This document shows, piece after piece, positions 10,749 to 21,779 of a stretch of DNA of 64,000 nt (within the stretch, counting starts at the first letter, position 1; each line of letters opens with the position of its first letter). The notes under the pieces were generated by a model. That model saw only the letters and a program-made list of their open reading frames with translations, was not told the origin of the DNA and did no database searches. The stretch spans positions 698,266-762,265 of the forward strand of contig JAUIRK010001046.1 of the NCBI GenBank assembly GCA_030549495.1. Reading direction: 5' to 3'. A program made the translations under genes and the position numbers. The stretch comes from Nectonema munidae. Lineage: Eukaryota > Nematomorpha > Nectonematoida > Nectonematidae.

Positions 10749-11081
10749 AAAAGAGATGATTTTCGTCGACATCATCATCAGTGTCGATATTTTCATCAAA
10801 CAGATCATCAATATCCTCATCTTCCTCACTCTCACGATTGGCAGGATTAACCTCAACGTATTTTTTTGCTTCAATCTTGAAGCAGGTGCTGTTATCTTGG
10901 CCATCTGAGTATGAATCAAATTTTTTATCGACTTCAGGAGTAGCAACTTTAACATTTGTCATCGAGCTCTCTTCAAAGAATTTGGAGTTATCCTGCATTG
11001 AAGAAACAACATCGGGGGCACCATCGTCAACTGGCAAAGGTGCTGGAGAACCACAATTTTCTTGCACAAATTCTTCATTTA
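10749..11081 (-). CDS. MPDZ/PATJ: Exon 10: acidic inter-PDZ linker
   Basis: Two bases, 110 codons and one base, acceptor TTTGTTAG, donor T|GTAACT. There is no fold. The translation is rich in Glu, Asp, Ser and Asn, with an acidic run near its end that includes ESEEDEDIDDLF and TDDDVDEN. It links PDZ3 to PDZ4. Phases at both ends agree with the neighbouring PDZ exons and the frame is open throughout, so it is very probably coding. The long disordered acidic segment resembles the low-complexity linkers of this family, but I do not recognise a specific motif. Confidence 0.85.
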
Positions 11082-11217
11082 CTAACAAAGCATTAATGAA
11101 AAAAATAAGCAAGATAATAATCATTACACACCAGCACTTTCTTTCGTAGATTTTGAATATGTTGGATAATTTTTTTTCACAAAGCGCGATAAATACAAAT
11201 TAATTTGTAGAGCATAC

Positions 11218-11353
11218 TTAGGCACTGTTGAAGCTGATCATGTTTCGGTCCATGCAAGTATCGAATAAAGGTTAATTTAACAATGTCAGATGTTGCTCGC
11301 AAGATGTTGACAGCTTCGAGATTGGACATATTATCAAGAGACTGACCATCAAC
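11218..11353 (-). CDS. MPDZ/PATJ: Exon 9: end of PDZ3
   Basis: 45 codons plus one base, acceptor ATTTTCAG. It carries VDGQSLDNMSNLEAVNIL and VKLTFIRY: strand E, alpha-B and the last strand of PDZ3. The tail is H-G-P-K-H-D-Q-L-Q-Q-C-L. The donor A|GTATGC splits an Ile codon whose last two bases open exon 10. The intron after it is 136 bp. Confidence 0.9.
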
Positions 11354-12213
11354 CTGAAAATTAAAAAAATGGGTAAAACGATTTCCTCAACGGATTCTCT
11401 TGCAAAAAGGTTAAATTTAGAAAAATTTTAATTTTTGATATTTGACACTAGAACAACAAATGTTTTAATCATATGATTAAATATCTCATGTTCAGAGTTT
11501 TAATATTTTCAGCACTATTCTTGCATTTTCCATTTAGTTTTTTTAATTTAAATCAAAATTTATAATATAGGCTTTAAAATTTTTATTATCTTATTTATAT
11601 TTTAAAAAAGCTAATCAGATGTCTCAATCCGGATCTTTTCAAAAGCTTGACTAAAATCTTTCTAATTATAAATCAAAAATTTTACAGATACGGATTATCC
11701 GCAAAAATATGAACATCCTCCTAACATCTTCATCTACGGATCATACAAGTTTCAACATCAGTAATAACATCCGCATTCTAAATTTTCAAACATTTTTTCT
11801 TTTTTCTATTTACCGCAAAGTTTTTTTTGGGGAATCTTTCAATTTTCACTTTATCCAAAATTTTTATAAGTACGTTTTTATGATAACACATAAGCATTGC
11901 CGTCTTCTCTCTAAATTTTTAAGAAGTATGAAACTTGCGTTTGCTTAGAATAGCAATTATGACATACGCATCCTCTAAAAAAATAATTCTCAAATGCGTA
12001 TCCGCTAGGATGTCAAATTTGATATCCGCATGCGCATCAGCGGATGCAAAAAATTTCACATCCGATACATCTCTACTTTCTATATAACTTATTATTAGGA
12101 AAACAAGCACAATATAAAAATACGCAAAGTATTTGTTATGGGGTACGCATGCAAAAAAATTGGAAATTTCTGATATACGGTCACTGCACAAAGAGGGGAG
12201 AGAGATTCGTTAC
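11354..12213. other. Intron between exons 8 and 9
   Basis: AT-rich, with several loosely repeated 'GGATATCCGC/ATCCGCAAA' type words at 11620-12060 (ATCCGGATC, GGATTATCCGC, CATCCGCAT, GCGTATCCGC). It may be a decayed repeat. No gene seen. Confidence 0.45.
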
Positions 12214-12305
12214 TTCAATTATTTGATCATTCACTTTGACTTTTCCATTTCGGGCTGCTGCACTATCTTTGGCGATGGTTTTGACAAATATTCCGGAGAA
12301 TTCAT
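12214..12305 (-). CDS. MPDZ/PATJ: Exon 8: middle of PDZ3
   Basis: Two bases plus 30 codons, acceptor ATTACTTTAG, donor GAA|GTAACG. It reads E-F-S-G-I-F-V-K-T-I-A-K, then S-A-A-A-R-N-G-K-V-K-V-N-D-Q-I-I-E: strands B to D of PDZ3 with the (G/N)DQI(I/L) motif. It continues in frame to VDGQSL of exon 9. Confidence 0.92.
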
Positions 12306-12382
12306 CTAAAGTAATGAAAAAAGGTGCCAAATTCTGAAGCAGAGTGTTTGAAATATATTATTTCTTTTGAAAATAAATCTAT

Positions 12383-12519
12383 TTAACCAATTTAAGACCA
12401 AGCAAAGCAGACGATATCTAAAAAACACAGACGATTTATATTCAAAGTCATTGAAAAAAGCAGACAATGATGAAATTACTTATGTTCCAAAATAGGAACA
12501 TTGGTCGTAAATGGGTTAA
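12383..12519. mobile_element. TTAA-flanked MITE, copy 1
   Basis: 137 bp. Starts TTAACCAATTTAAGACCA and ends TGGTCGTAAATGGGTTAA, with inverted ends and the TTAA target typical of piggyBac-type elements. The interior carries GCAGACGAT words and GTTCCAAAATAGGAAC. Close relatives lie at 33816-33957, 59686-59823 and 61989-62123, with a divergent one at 39648-39784. No coding capacity. Confidence 0.85.
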
Positions 12520-14315
12520 GTGAATTTTAAAGGGGTTGAATACATGAGCTGAATTAGATTCATGAAAGATGTGTGAAAAAATGGTAGTATCAGTCAAAAG
12601 CAAGATATTATGGGCCCCTTTCCTAAATATTTAACCCTCATATAACAATTTACTGTATTTTTAGTATTCAGAACTGATGTCGAGCAAATCCACTCTATTT
12701 AAAATAAATTAAAATCTAAACTGAAGAATCAAAACAAATTAAAATCAAATCCAAATAATCATATTATTTATAAATCAAATCATTGAATCATGGTATCGGC
12801 AAATAATTAAAGAAACGATATTATATATTTTTTATTCAAATATTGAATTACACTAAGTGCTATTTTAGCTAATTATAGTGCAAAAAGCAAGATATGAAGC
12901 AATTGCCAAAATCATGTGTTTTAGAGGGCAAAATATCTGATTTAAAAATAATTATTTTAGTTTTTGATATCTGATCTAAAAATAATTATTATTTTTATGT
13001 TTTTTTTATTGTATTTTAAAAACTGAATATGAAAGGTGAATAAATTCATGTTTGCAGATGATGCCATAAATTCACTGACTAGGTCTCTTCCTAGTCCCTA
13101 GTCTATCTTAATAGAATCGGGTTTGGAAAACTAATAAACCACCACTTGAAAATAAACCAACTCCAACATGAGTTGACTGATCTAGTATCGCATATAGCAG
13201 CGTTTGCTAATCTTTTTTCAAACGCAGAACCCTTTTTGGTTCAAAAAATAACTGATAAGTGTCCATAGCCCGACTCTAATTGTTTTTTCATGAGGGAATT
13301 TCACTCTTTTTTAAATCGAAGATCTGTATTATAACTTACACATTTTATTTTTTACAATAGTATTAGTATTTTTCTTCCAAGTGTGTTCCATAATTTCCTA
13401 ACATTATAAAAATATCAATAATTACTATTACATAAGAAATATATATTTTAAATTTTTATATGGTACGTTCATAGGTTGTTATTATCAGCAAAGCTCATTA
13501 AAATAAAAAAAAGGCAAAATTACTAAAACGAGTACAAAAGTGTATATAGAAAGAGTAATAATTTTTTTCATAAAAAAATTAAAAATAGATTTCAGCTTAT
13601 TCAACAATTTCTTTATTACAAACCAAGCCTACCTAATTTAGCAGCCTTCAAAATGTGTTGTCTAGGTTTAATTTAATAACAATTTGCATTAATCTATGTT
13701 GTTATGCGAGTATAATTGGTTTTAATTTGGATCTTTTTACCATATTGAAAATTCCTTTATGCGAACCTTTTGAATTTGGAAGAAATTAAAAAAATATTAA
13801 TAATAAAAATATTGTGTAAACAAATAAAAAAATGTTTAAAATTTTTTATTTAAAATATTGACTAAAATTTGTATTCAATAATCTAAAATCAGGTTTCCGT
13901 CAATTAAGAAAGACTTATTTCAAAAAAAAGTTTTATGCATGTTTATATTGTCAAATAATTAATTTGATTTATTTTCAATCAGTAAAGATTAATAGCAAAT
14001 TTTAGGTCCAAAATATTTTTATTAACAAAAATTGATATTAACAGTAATTGCAAAAACATATCTTTATTAATTAGCTTGACGGTAAAAAAAATTGATGCGC
14101 GTCGGGAAGCTACGTTTATATTTTGCAAGGGTGCATATAAATCGGTCGTGGGTAAAAAATGTATCTTCTTCGATGAACCTAGTTGACACATTGAATAAGA
14201 AGCATAGATTTCAAGTTATTTTTAATTGCATTGTTATGCCCCATTATCTTCATATCAAAGAAGTGGGTAAGCTAAACTCCATGATAAAACAGCTAGAAGC
14301 GAACATTAAAAATAC
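12520..14315. other. Remainder of the exon 7 / exon 8 intron
   Basis: AT-rich. At 13198 a hAT-like terminus begins (CAGCGTTTGCTAATC, then TTTTTTCAAACGCAGAACCC, the pattern of hAT MITE ends); its other end was not found. Nothing else supported. Confidence 0.5.
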
Positions 14316-14433
14316 CATTTTCGCCCACATAACCAGCAATCGTCATGCCCAATCCTTGTTCTCCCTTGATCAAAGTAGTTTCGAAAGCTTCTGCTTCTGG
14401 CAAATTCAAAGCTTCACACACTTTTATACCTTT
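14316..14433 (-). CDS. MPDZ/PATJ: Exon 7: linker and start of PDZ3
   Basis: 39 codons plus one base, acceptor ATTCTTAG, donor AATG|GTATTT. After a short linker (K-V-C-E-A-L-N-L-P-E) it carries F-E-T-T-L-I-K and the loop QGLGMTIAGYVGEN, the first strands of PDZ3. The split codon G|AT gives Asp at the junction with exon 8. The GYVG extension after the loop is characteristic of PDZ3 of MPDZ/PATJ, where a short insert precedes SGIFVK. Confidence 0.92.
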
Positions 14434-14565
14434 CTAAGAATATTTAAAGAAAATTGTGAAAGATAAAAACTGAAATAAATCACCGATCATAATATAAATT
14501 ATAAATATGAAGGTAAACTATGAAAAGAAAGGCATAAAATGATTGATGAATTATGCAAAGTTTAC

Positions 14566-14727
14566 ATTCTGCACAATCTCCATAGGCATGATGTCGAGCC
14601 CGAGTTGTTCGATCAGGATTTTTGATGGGATTATGCACGCAACTGGCGGTATCTGTGTTACATCGATCACTTCGCGCGCAACAACCAATTGAATGTCGAC
14701 ACCGCACTGACGCAAAATGTGAGCAAC
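14566..14727 (-). CDS. MPDZ/PATJ: Exon 6: end of PDZ2 and linker
   Basis: 54 codons, phase 0 at both ends, acceptor TATGTAG, donor AAT|GTAAAC. It opens VAHILRQCGVDIQLVVAREV, the alpha-B helix and last strand of PDZ2, then a hydrophobic linker (V-T-Q-I-P-P-V, L-I-E-Q-L-G-L). The next intron is only 132 bp. Confidence 0.92.
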
Positions 14728-15733
14728 CTACATACACAAAGAATGATTTGAAATAGTACAAATGAAAAGAGAAAAAAAAATTTATTGAAATAATACAGCA
14801 GTCAGCGACCTTTCCAAATTTTTACCCAAAATAGATTACTTTCAGGCTGTGTTGTCTCATTGAAAGTCAACATTTTGCCTGACACTTATTTTTCGGAGTA
14901 CACGGGTTAATAACTATGCTCAACAGTAAAGCTAATATTTTGCTAACAAAATAGAGAAAGGTTCTAAAAATGTTATTTTATACAAAAAGGGTTAGATAGT
15001 TATCTCAAGAACAAACACTTTTCTGAGTCACGGTAGTTTTGAATCAATATCTTATGAATTACAGGCTTTTATAAGTATTAAATAATATAATATATTTAAA
15101 TATAGAAAAATACATTAGGTAATATATGTAGAAAAGAAAAAGAAGATCAATTTTGAAACAAAAATTAAAAGTTTCAAAGCAAAAGGCATGAATACGTAAT
15201 CGGGTGGGATATTTTAAAAGGGCTAGGAATAGAAGTGCCAGGGTCTAATAAAATATAGGAATAGTATTTTTTTAATTAATAATAAAATTTTTGTAAGTAT
15301 ATGGAATGGCCCTTATTAAATATTATGAATTTTTAAGAATTTGGGTTAGGGTCGGAGTAAGAGTTGGATATTTTCCTTGAGACTTTGCATCCTGGTAAAA
15401 ATTAAATGGCCATTTTAAAGGATGAAGCAGTAAAAAAAGTGAGATTTACATTAAAGCGTAATAAAAAAGGTAGAAAATCTTTTGAAAAAAGAAAAAAATG
15501 TCAGTTAGTTGAACATTAGAATAATGACAGTCAATGGTAAAGACAGTGACAGTTCAGAAGACGATGTGATATCTATATTCAATATAAAGGACTAATAATT
15601 TTAAATGCATTTTCGGTGATTTTTTGTCGATATTTTGCAGCACTCTGCAAAGTGTCGAGATTCAGATTTTTTTTATATTTATTGTCAAAACATCGATTTT
15701 ATATATCTATGTGATCATATAAATGTTTTGTAC
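14728..15733. other. Intron between exons 5 and 6
   Basis: AT-rich intronic DNA. I see no gene, repeat array or transposon end in it. Confidence 0.55.
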
Positions 15734-15808
15734 CTGATCTGAAGTCATTCTGCGTAGATTAACATTTCCTATTTGAAGAATGTGATCACCAACTTTCAAT
15801 CGTCCATC
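15734..15808 (-). CDS. MPDZ/PATJ: Exon 5: middle of PDZ2
   Basis: 25 codons, phase 0 at both ends. The acceptor is TTTATAAAG and the donor CAG|GTACAA. The exon contains DGRLKVGDHILQIGNVNL and then RRMTSDQ, which is strands D and E and the start of the alpha-B helix of a PDZ domain. It joins in frame to VAHILRQCG in the next exon. The alpha-B entry residue is S rather than H, as in MPDZ PDZ2. This 75-bp exon is detectable only by protein similarity. Confidence 0.92.
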
Positions 15809-16559
15809 CTTTATAAAAAAACAAAAATAGAATATAAAAATATTGAAGTAGACGTTGATAAAAGTATTAATTCAAATATTTTATAAAACTCTAATCTTTG
15901 CAATAATGAGTATAGCATATAGATATAATTTTATATACTACCACGAGTTTTTTATCTTTCTTACGCATCACTAACAATATAAATCCTCACTCAAAAGGAC
16001 ATTATAAAAGCACGCAGAAAGAATATGAAATCTCAAGGCATAAAATTGGCGTATTACTCAGAATAGTGAGTAACACGAATAGAACGTGGAAATGTATCAG
16101 CTCCAGTTTATAATAAAAAACTTTTTATATTTACTAAAATGAATGAAACTCATCTTTCAAAATCATACAAATTATAGAATCGCGCGTAAACAAATAAAAT
16201 ATACAAAATGCGTAGAATTGTTCAATATTAGGTTAAGATGAGAATAGATTTTGTTACCATGGTTGGACAATTCTTCAAAAAAAAACAATTCGCCGATATA
16301 TAGTTTGACGAAAGACAATCATCAAAATAAACAATTTATAGAAAAGATATCTTGTCTAAAAATATTTTAATTTTTTTTTAATTTATCAATATGTACTGAA
16401 GGTTTCACTTATAACGAAGAGAAATTTTATTAGTCCATTCAAAAGTGTAGAAAATTTTAAACCCCGGGTATAAGAAAATTTAATTATAACGAAGATATTT
16501 TTGAAATCAATTCGAAGAACATGAAAATATGAATCTAATTTAACCTTTTGAAGGTAAAG

Positions 16560-16700
16560 GTACCATGTGATGTTTTCATCGAAAAGGCACAATTGCGCCG
16601 CTTGTATCGAACTATGAAGAAAGTAGGCTTGATGGGGGATCGAACCCAAGACCTTGAGTTATCGAAACCCAGTATCTAACCAACATTATTCACGCCCCCT
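16560..16700 (-). mobile_element. tRNA-derived SINE, copy 1
   Basis: On the minus strand from about 16700: GGGGCGTGAATAATG, an A-box-like TGGTTAGATACTGG (16669-16682), a consensus B box GGTTCGATCCC (16636-16646), then a unique tail containing CTACTTTCTTCATAG and CAAGCGGCGCAATTG. The two boxes form a type-2 RNA polymerase III internal promoter. Copies at 39159-39291 and 50479-50590 share head and tail, which rules out a plain tRNA gene. Confidence 0.8.
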
Positions 16701-17224
16701 GAAGAACGAGAATTTTAAAAACGAATCGTCTGTTTCTTTTCAAATAGATCTACATTTACATTTTTAGGAGACAGGCGGCACATTGCTCCTTAAAGCGTTA
16801 TATAGTAGAAACCATTAAGGTAGATACTGAGATGACGTAATATATACATAACTAAATATAATATAAATATATACAACAACAAAAGAGAGAATAATATTTT
16901 ATGTAAAAAATTTTTAATTTATTTTTAAACATATTAAGTTTTAAAGAGTAAAATATTACAGTAATTTACACTTATAACAGATTCGGTTATAAAAAGCTGT
17001 CAGACTTTTTACCAGAAGAAAAGGCTAAAAAATTGTAGTAAAAAATCAAAAATCATTTAAAAAACTACAAGACACATCTGTGAAATGTGTATCTAAAATT
17101 ATAAAAAAAAAACAATTATATAATAAAAAAATTACCGCAATAAGGCGGAAGATACCAAACGATATTAAAATTTTTAATAAAAAATATCAAAAAACATTTA
17201 AAAAAAATCTGTGAAATCTGTATC

Positions 17225-17345
17225 TAAAAATTAAAAAAGCTATTGAAAGATAAAACTTTACCGAAAAAAAATTAATTTTTTTCGCTATCTTTCTGTTCCT
17301 TCGGATAAGTTTTATCCTTCAATAGTTTTTTTTTTTAATTTTTCA
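17225..17345. repeat. Foldback repeat
   Basis: The left arm AATTAAAAAAGCTATTGAAA, then GATAAAACTTTACCGA, is complementary to the right arm TTCGGATAAGTTTTATCC, then TTCAATAG, with a run of T. The segment before it (17075-17110) also echoes at 17205-17235 (CTGTGAAATCTGTATCTAAAA). Non-coding; a foldback element is likely. Confidence 0.6.
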
Positions 17346-17662
17346 ATGAAGATTTTACAGTTTTATATTGTTTAAAAATTACTATATCTTTGAGTATATT
17401 TTGGTTTCTTTGGGTAAAAAGTCTGACGCGTAAAAAAGGAAAGAAACCAAAAAAATCTTTTAACTTGATCCCATAATTTTTTACATACACCGATTTTTAG
17501 TTGAAATGAAATGAATCGAACGTTCCTTAAAAAATTTTTATGCGGTTTCTACTTTACTAAATTTGACTTTTATTACATTTAGCATACCCAAAAATTTCAA
17601 TTATTTTTTAATTCAAACTAAGTAACCAAAAAAACAACTAACTACTAAACTAGCGCAAGGGG

Positions 17663-18229
17663 ACTGGTGCGTCCTAAAACAACCTTAAAAAAACTCTCAT
17701 TTTTTAAGAGAGCATCTTCTAAAAAAATAAGGCTAAATTCGTTTATAGCTTCTCCTCAGACTGTAAACTAGTCAGACAATTGCAACTCTATAAAACAAAG
17801 CGGAATCAGTACTGGAGTATATTATATTTTTATTAAGACAGTAATTACTAACCTGAACACTTTCATGTTAACCCAATAAATTGTTCTAACAAATATTTTT
17901 AATTCATGTGCACTTTTAATTTTTATATCATTTTGCAAAAAAAAAGTTTTTCAATCGCAAATAAATCTATAAAAATTTGTCTGTTTTGAAAAGTTGATAG
18001 ATTTTGCACCCCATATGTGTTTGTGTATTTAACCGTAAGATACAGTGGGATTTTTATAATCTAAAAAACATCTTAGGTAGACTACACAATTCTATAAGAT
18101 TTCAACCGTGGAGAAGACCGCAAAAGATTGAAGATATTTGGTATAGAATATCATTTTAACAAACCACAGTCCACAAGCTAATATTAGTTAATAGATTTAA
18201 TGGGGATAAACTGAATCCCAAGTAGAATA
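17663..18229. repeat. Dispersed 0.5-kb repeat, copy A
   Basis: Near-identical to 23405-23892 in the same orientation. It starts ACTGGTGCGTCCTAAAAC and ends near CCCAAGTAGAAT. Copy A holds about 70 extra bases after CTAGTCAGACAAT, and another 11 or so near ACCACAGTCCACAAG. No coding capacity and no visible terminal inverted repeat. Unknown family. Confidence 0.85.
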
Positions 18230-18461
18230 TGTCCAGTTATAACATAAAATGAATAATCGTGCAACATGCTAAACTTTGTAATAGCGATAAGAATATATGA
18301 TGGCAGTATTAAAATGTTTTTAGTGAAATAAAGTTAAGGGCTCGTAACAACATAAATAACTTATTTCCTTATTACACGGTTTTTGCGGGGTTATTTAAAT
18401 AAATGGCGCTTAAATTTGAATCGTTGAAAAAATATATATCAAAATACAAGCTACATCGTAC

Positions 18462-18596
18462 CTTGTGAGCAACTCCACCGGGAAGAAGTGTTTTAATGAC
18501 AACACCAGAACTCTTGCCTCCAACGATGCCAAAACCCAAACCAGAAATATCATTTCTCAAATCAATTATCTTTATTTCGCTCCATTCTGTTTGTAT
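18462..18596 (-). CDS. MPDZ/PATJ: Exon 4: start of PDZ2
   Basis: 45 codons, phase 0 at both ends, acceptor AAATTTAG, donor AAG|GTACG. The exon reads [13 protein letters not shown], then the carboxylate loop [11 protein letters not shown], and [16 protein letters not shown], the beta-B to beta-C region. It matches the MPDZ/PATJ PDZ2 pattern (E-W...[27 protein letters not shown]). It continues directly into DGRLKVGDHI of the next exon. Confidence 0.93.
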
Positions 18597-20769
18597 CTAA
18601 ATTTTAGATGTGAAAAAAATTACTCCATTGAAAAAGGACTTAATCCATTTGATCCTAAAAATCATAAGACAGTAATTTGATATAACAGAAGCTTGCAATC
18701 AAAAAATCATCTGCATCATGCAAAGAGGTCAAATACGTTAACTATTCTATAAAAAGAATGTGTGTGCCCATATACAGAGAAATCTTGTATATTACAATGC
18801 TAAGTTTTACATTACATTATTAGCTTAAGTCATAACAAGTTTGTTTTCTTCGAGAATTATATAACAAATAAAAATTTCTTTAAAATCTAGATTAAAATAA
18901 AAAATTACGTCCAGTATCACAATTTATCATTTATTTTAAACCAAATACTATTCGCATTTTTGAATGAACCGAAACATCAAACGATTTTACAAGTCTCTAA
19001 ACATCGATACTTTTGAGTTTAGACACAAACTATATAATGTTTCGGAAATGTCAACAGAACAACTATATTTAAATTGCATACTCAAACTAAACTTTACTTT
19101 CTACTTTTTATCAGATATTCGACGAGCAAAATAGAGATGAATGGAGACGCAAAATAATGAGAGATTAGATGCCATAGTGGTAAAAACCGGCTAAACCTCA
19201 GCGTGCTGGGAACACTAGCCGTAAAATTGATATTTTTATCAGATATTCGAAAAATATTGGAACAAGACTCTGTGAGAAATGGTCTTGAGAAAAGGTAAGT
19301 AAATTTATCCGATTAACAAGAAATTTATGTGAGCGTTGAGAATATAAAATGATAGTAAGAAGCATGGGACGGAACAAAAAAAATTAATGAATTTATACAC
19401 CGAAAAAAATTGTTAATTGTTTTACCTAATTATTGTTATTTACCGTAAATATCGTTAGTGAAAATAGTTTTGCTAGTTGAAACACATATTCAATCAGTTT
19501 TTCCAGACGATCCTCTAACTCTAACATATCATATAACATCCTTTCTATACACTGTGCTGCATAGATGAAACGTCATGGTTGAAAAATTGGCAATCTTTGA
19601 TACAATATTTATTTTTTTCAAGATAATTTCATTCTGTTGATTCATATATTCCTTCGATTATTATTTTGAATACTGTGAGTAGAAAAATTATCTGGTTGGA
19701 GCATTTTTCTTTTTATTGTTTTTTAAGTTTATTTAGTGTTTTCGTTTTTATGTTTGAGTAAGTTTTTTTAAATTTTCATTCTAGGCAACAACCTTTATAT
19801 ACAAATCATAAAAATATTTTTAGCTTCTTTAATAATTTTAAATGGTATACTTTATTTGTCAATATTGTAATTTTTGCCAGACACTTAGCCAAACTTTTGT
19901 CACATTAATACAGAGCTTAAAACTTAACTATAACATTGTTAATTATAATAATGAAATTGAAAGCTTATTTTTGTTAAATTTCCATACTAAACATCTTTTG
20001 TTTGCTAAAAATCCATTGAAATATACGGAACAACTTATCATGTGAATAACTGCAACCAAAAAAATAATTATGAAAAATAAAAGAAATAACAATTTCAAAT
20101 AAACTGAAAGGTAAACAAATATAAAAGATTGATGCTTCATTTAAAGAAGCCGATTTTAGCCCAATGTTCTGACCCCTTGAATGCTCCACTACAAAGGTGT
20201 TGAGAAAAGAGATTCAAATAATATCAATATAAGAAATAGTTGCGACTAATTTAACGAAACAGTGAGTATTTTAAAATTGTTAATAAACTATTTGTTTAAT
20301 GTAGCTAAGAAACAAATTCAAAAAATCACAGTATTCTTTACTTATATTAGAATATTTGCAAATTCCCTCATTTTTCTATGATTTCTATAATAAAAAAAGC
20401 CATCATTTTCAAATCCTGATTTTTAGGTTTTCCAGGTTTGTTGGGACTCCTGTTAAGAAAGGAAGCATTAAGCATGCATTATAAGAAGCATGTTCATATC
20501 AAAAAAGTAAATAGCGGGCAATTAAGAAAATGATGGATAGCAACTGTCGACGTTTTATAAAATGTTATGACCATATGTCCAAATTCCTTCATTTTTTCCT
20601 AATTTTAAGGTTTTCCATCTTGGTTGGGAAGTGGTAAACCGGAATTACTAAATAAAAAAGCGCTAACAATTAATTGATACTAAATTTTGATGAATTGCAA
20701 TAGAAGTCAATTTTGCTAAACACCGCCACCAAATAAAATGGAAAAGTTAAAAAAAAAAAGGAAACTCAC
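18597..20769. other. Intron between exons 3 and 4
   Basis: AT-rich intronic DNA. Short open frames on both strands near 19840-20190 show no domain and overlap each other. No element recognised. Confidence 0.55.
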
Positions 20770-20883
20770 AACCATATTATCGCTTATGGAATCGTCGCAG
20801 TATGTTGTAGAATTTGCGATGTTCTTTTCAGAAAAGCAGGACTTTTGAGAACTTTTGTATTCAATGTGTTGTGGAGTGGTTAC
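20770..20883 (-). CDS. MPDZ/PATJ: Exon 3: linker between PDZ1 and PDZ2
   Basis: 38 codons, phase 0 at both ends, between the acceptor TATATAG and the consensus donor GTGAGT. The translation begins V-T-T-P-Q-H-I-E-Y and ends I-S-D-N-M-V. It is rich in Ser, Asn and Asp, as expected of a disordered linker. It has no recognisable domain, so the call rests on frame, splice signals and position between PDZ1 and PDZ2 exons rather than on homology. It is too short and lacks a Met-initiated frame, so a simple ORF scan would miss it. Confidence 0.75.
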
Positions 20884-20939
20884 CTATATATAAATATAGC
20901 ATATATATAGTGTATCAATTTCATAACTTCATGCAATCA

Positions 20940-20967
20940 AAATAATAATAATAATAATAATAATAAC
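20940..20967. repeat. (AAT)n microsatellite
   Basis: About nine uninterrupted AAT units. A TG/TA-rich tract follows near 21121-21151. Confidence 0.95.
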
Positions 20968-21779
20968 ACGTATATAGTAGATATGACACGCTATAATGAA
21001 AGAAAAGAATAATTGCTTTTATCGCACATTAGAATTGTAAGTAAAAGTTTTGTATGTACTTTACAATGTACTATACTATGAAATATAAGTTAGTCGCACG
21101 ATATGAATGTGTATATAATATATTATATATATGTGTGTGTATGTGTGTGTGTTGAAACACTTATCAGTTTTAAAACTCAAATTTCAATGTAAAATGAGAA
21201 AGAAACTCTTCATTTCCGTAATAAATATTATTTTTTCTAATTAACGCGGAAAGATTAATCCTCACACTCATTAGGATTGCGCAATCGCCAAATCAGTAAA
21301 GAAGCAATAAGGCAGAATTGAAAATGCCTTCAATATAATATTCACCAGTCAAGATCGATTTTCCAATAATTACACGTATACTTCTTGTATTTATTAACAA
21401 CGAATTAAGAGTTTTTCCCTTCAGGATCCGTCTTAATAAGGGCTGAATCGAAAATTGTCAAGTGCGACAATTTGTTTGAAAAATTACATAACTCCTGTTC
21501 AATCTTTAAAACCCAGTAGAAACTTAATTTTGCACCATCAAGTTTCCCGTGTTAGATTCCGATCGTGGCATCCCTTATACACAAGTTTCGAAGATCAATA
21601 TTCTTCCCTTGCATTCAATATTTACAATGAAAAAATAAAGAAACGTAAAATTCAGATATATCTTCAAATATTTAAATTTTGATAGGTTTAAACTTTTTAA
21701 AAATGTAATACATTCAAAAATTTGCAGTATTTTTAAATACTCCAGTAAAATCATAAAAGCACACACACACAGAGATAAA

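Noticed and set aside
10781-11149. Plus-strand open frame, Ser-rich
   Set aside because: Antisense shadow of the acidic linker exon 10.
16636-16682. A functional tRNA gene (minus strand)
   Set aside because: A and B boxes are present, but the same tRNA-like head and long tail recur at two other places, no convincing acceptor stem forms, and one copy has a mutated B box. A SINE explains it.
19943-20189. Possible extra exon with an acceptor near 20190 (minus strand)
   Set aside because: Open in overlapping frames but not needed: exon 3 joins exon 4 in phase 0. Composition is Phe/Ile/Leu-rich like AT-rich noise, and there is no PDZ or L27 signal.
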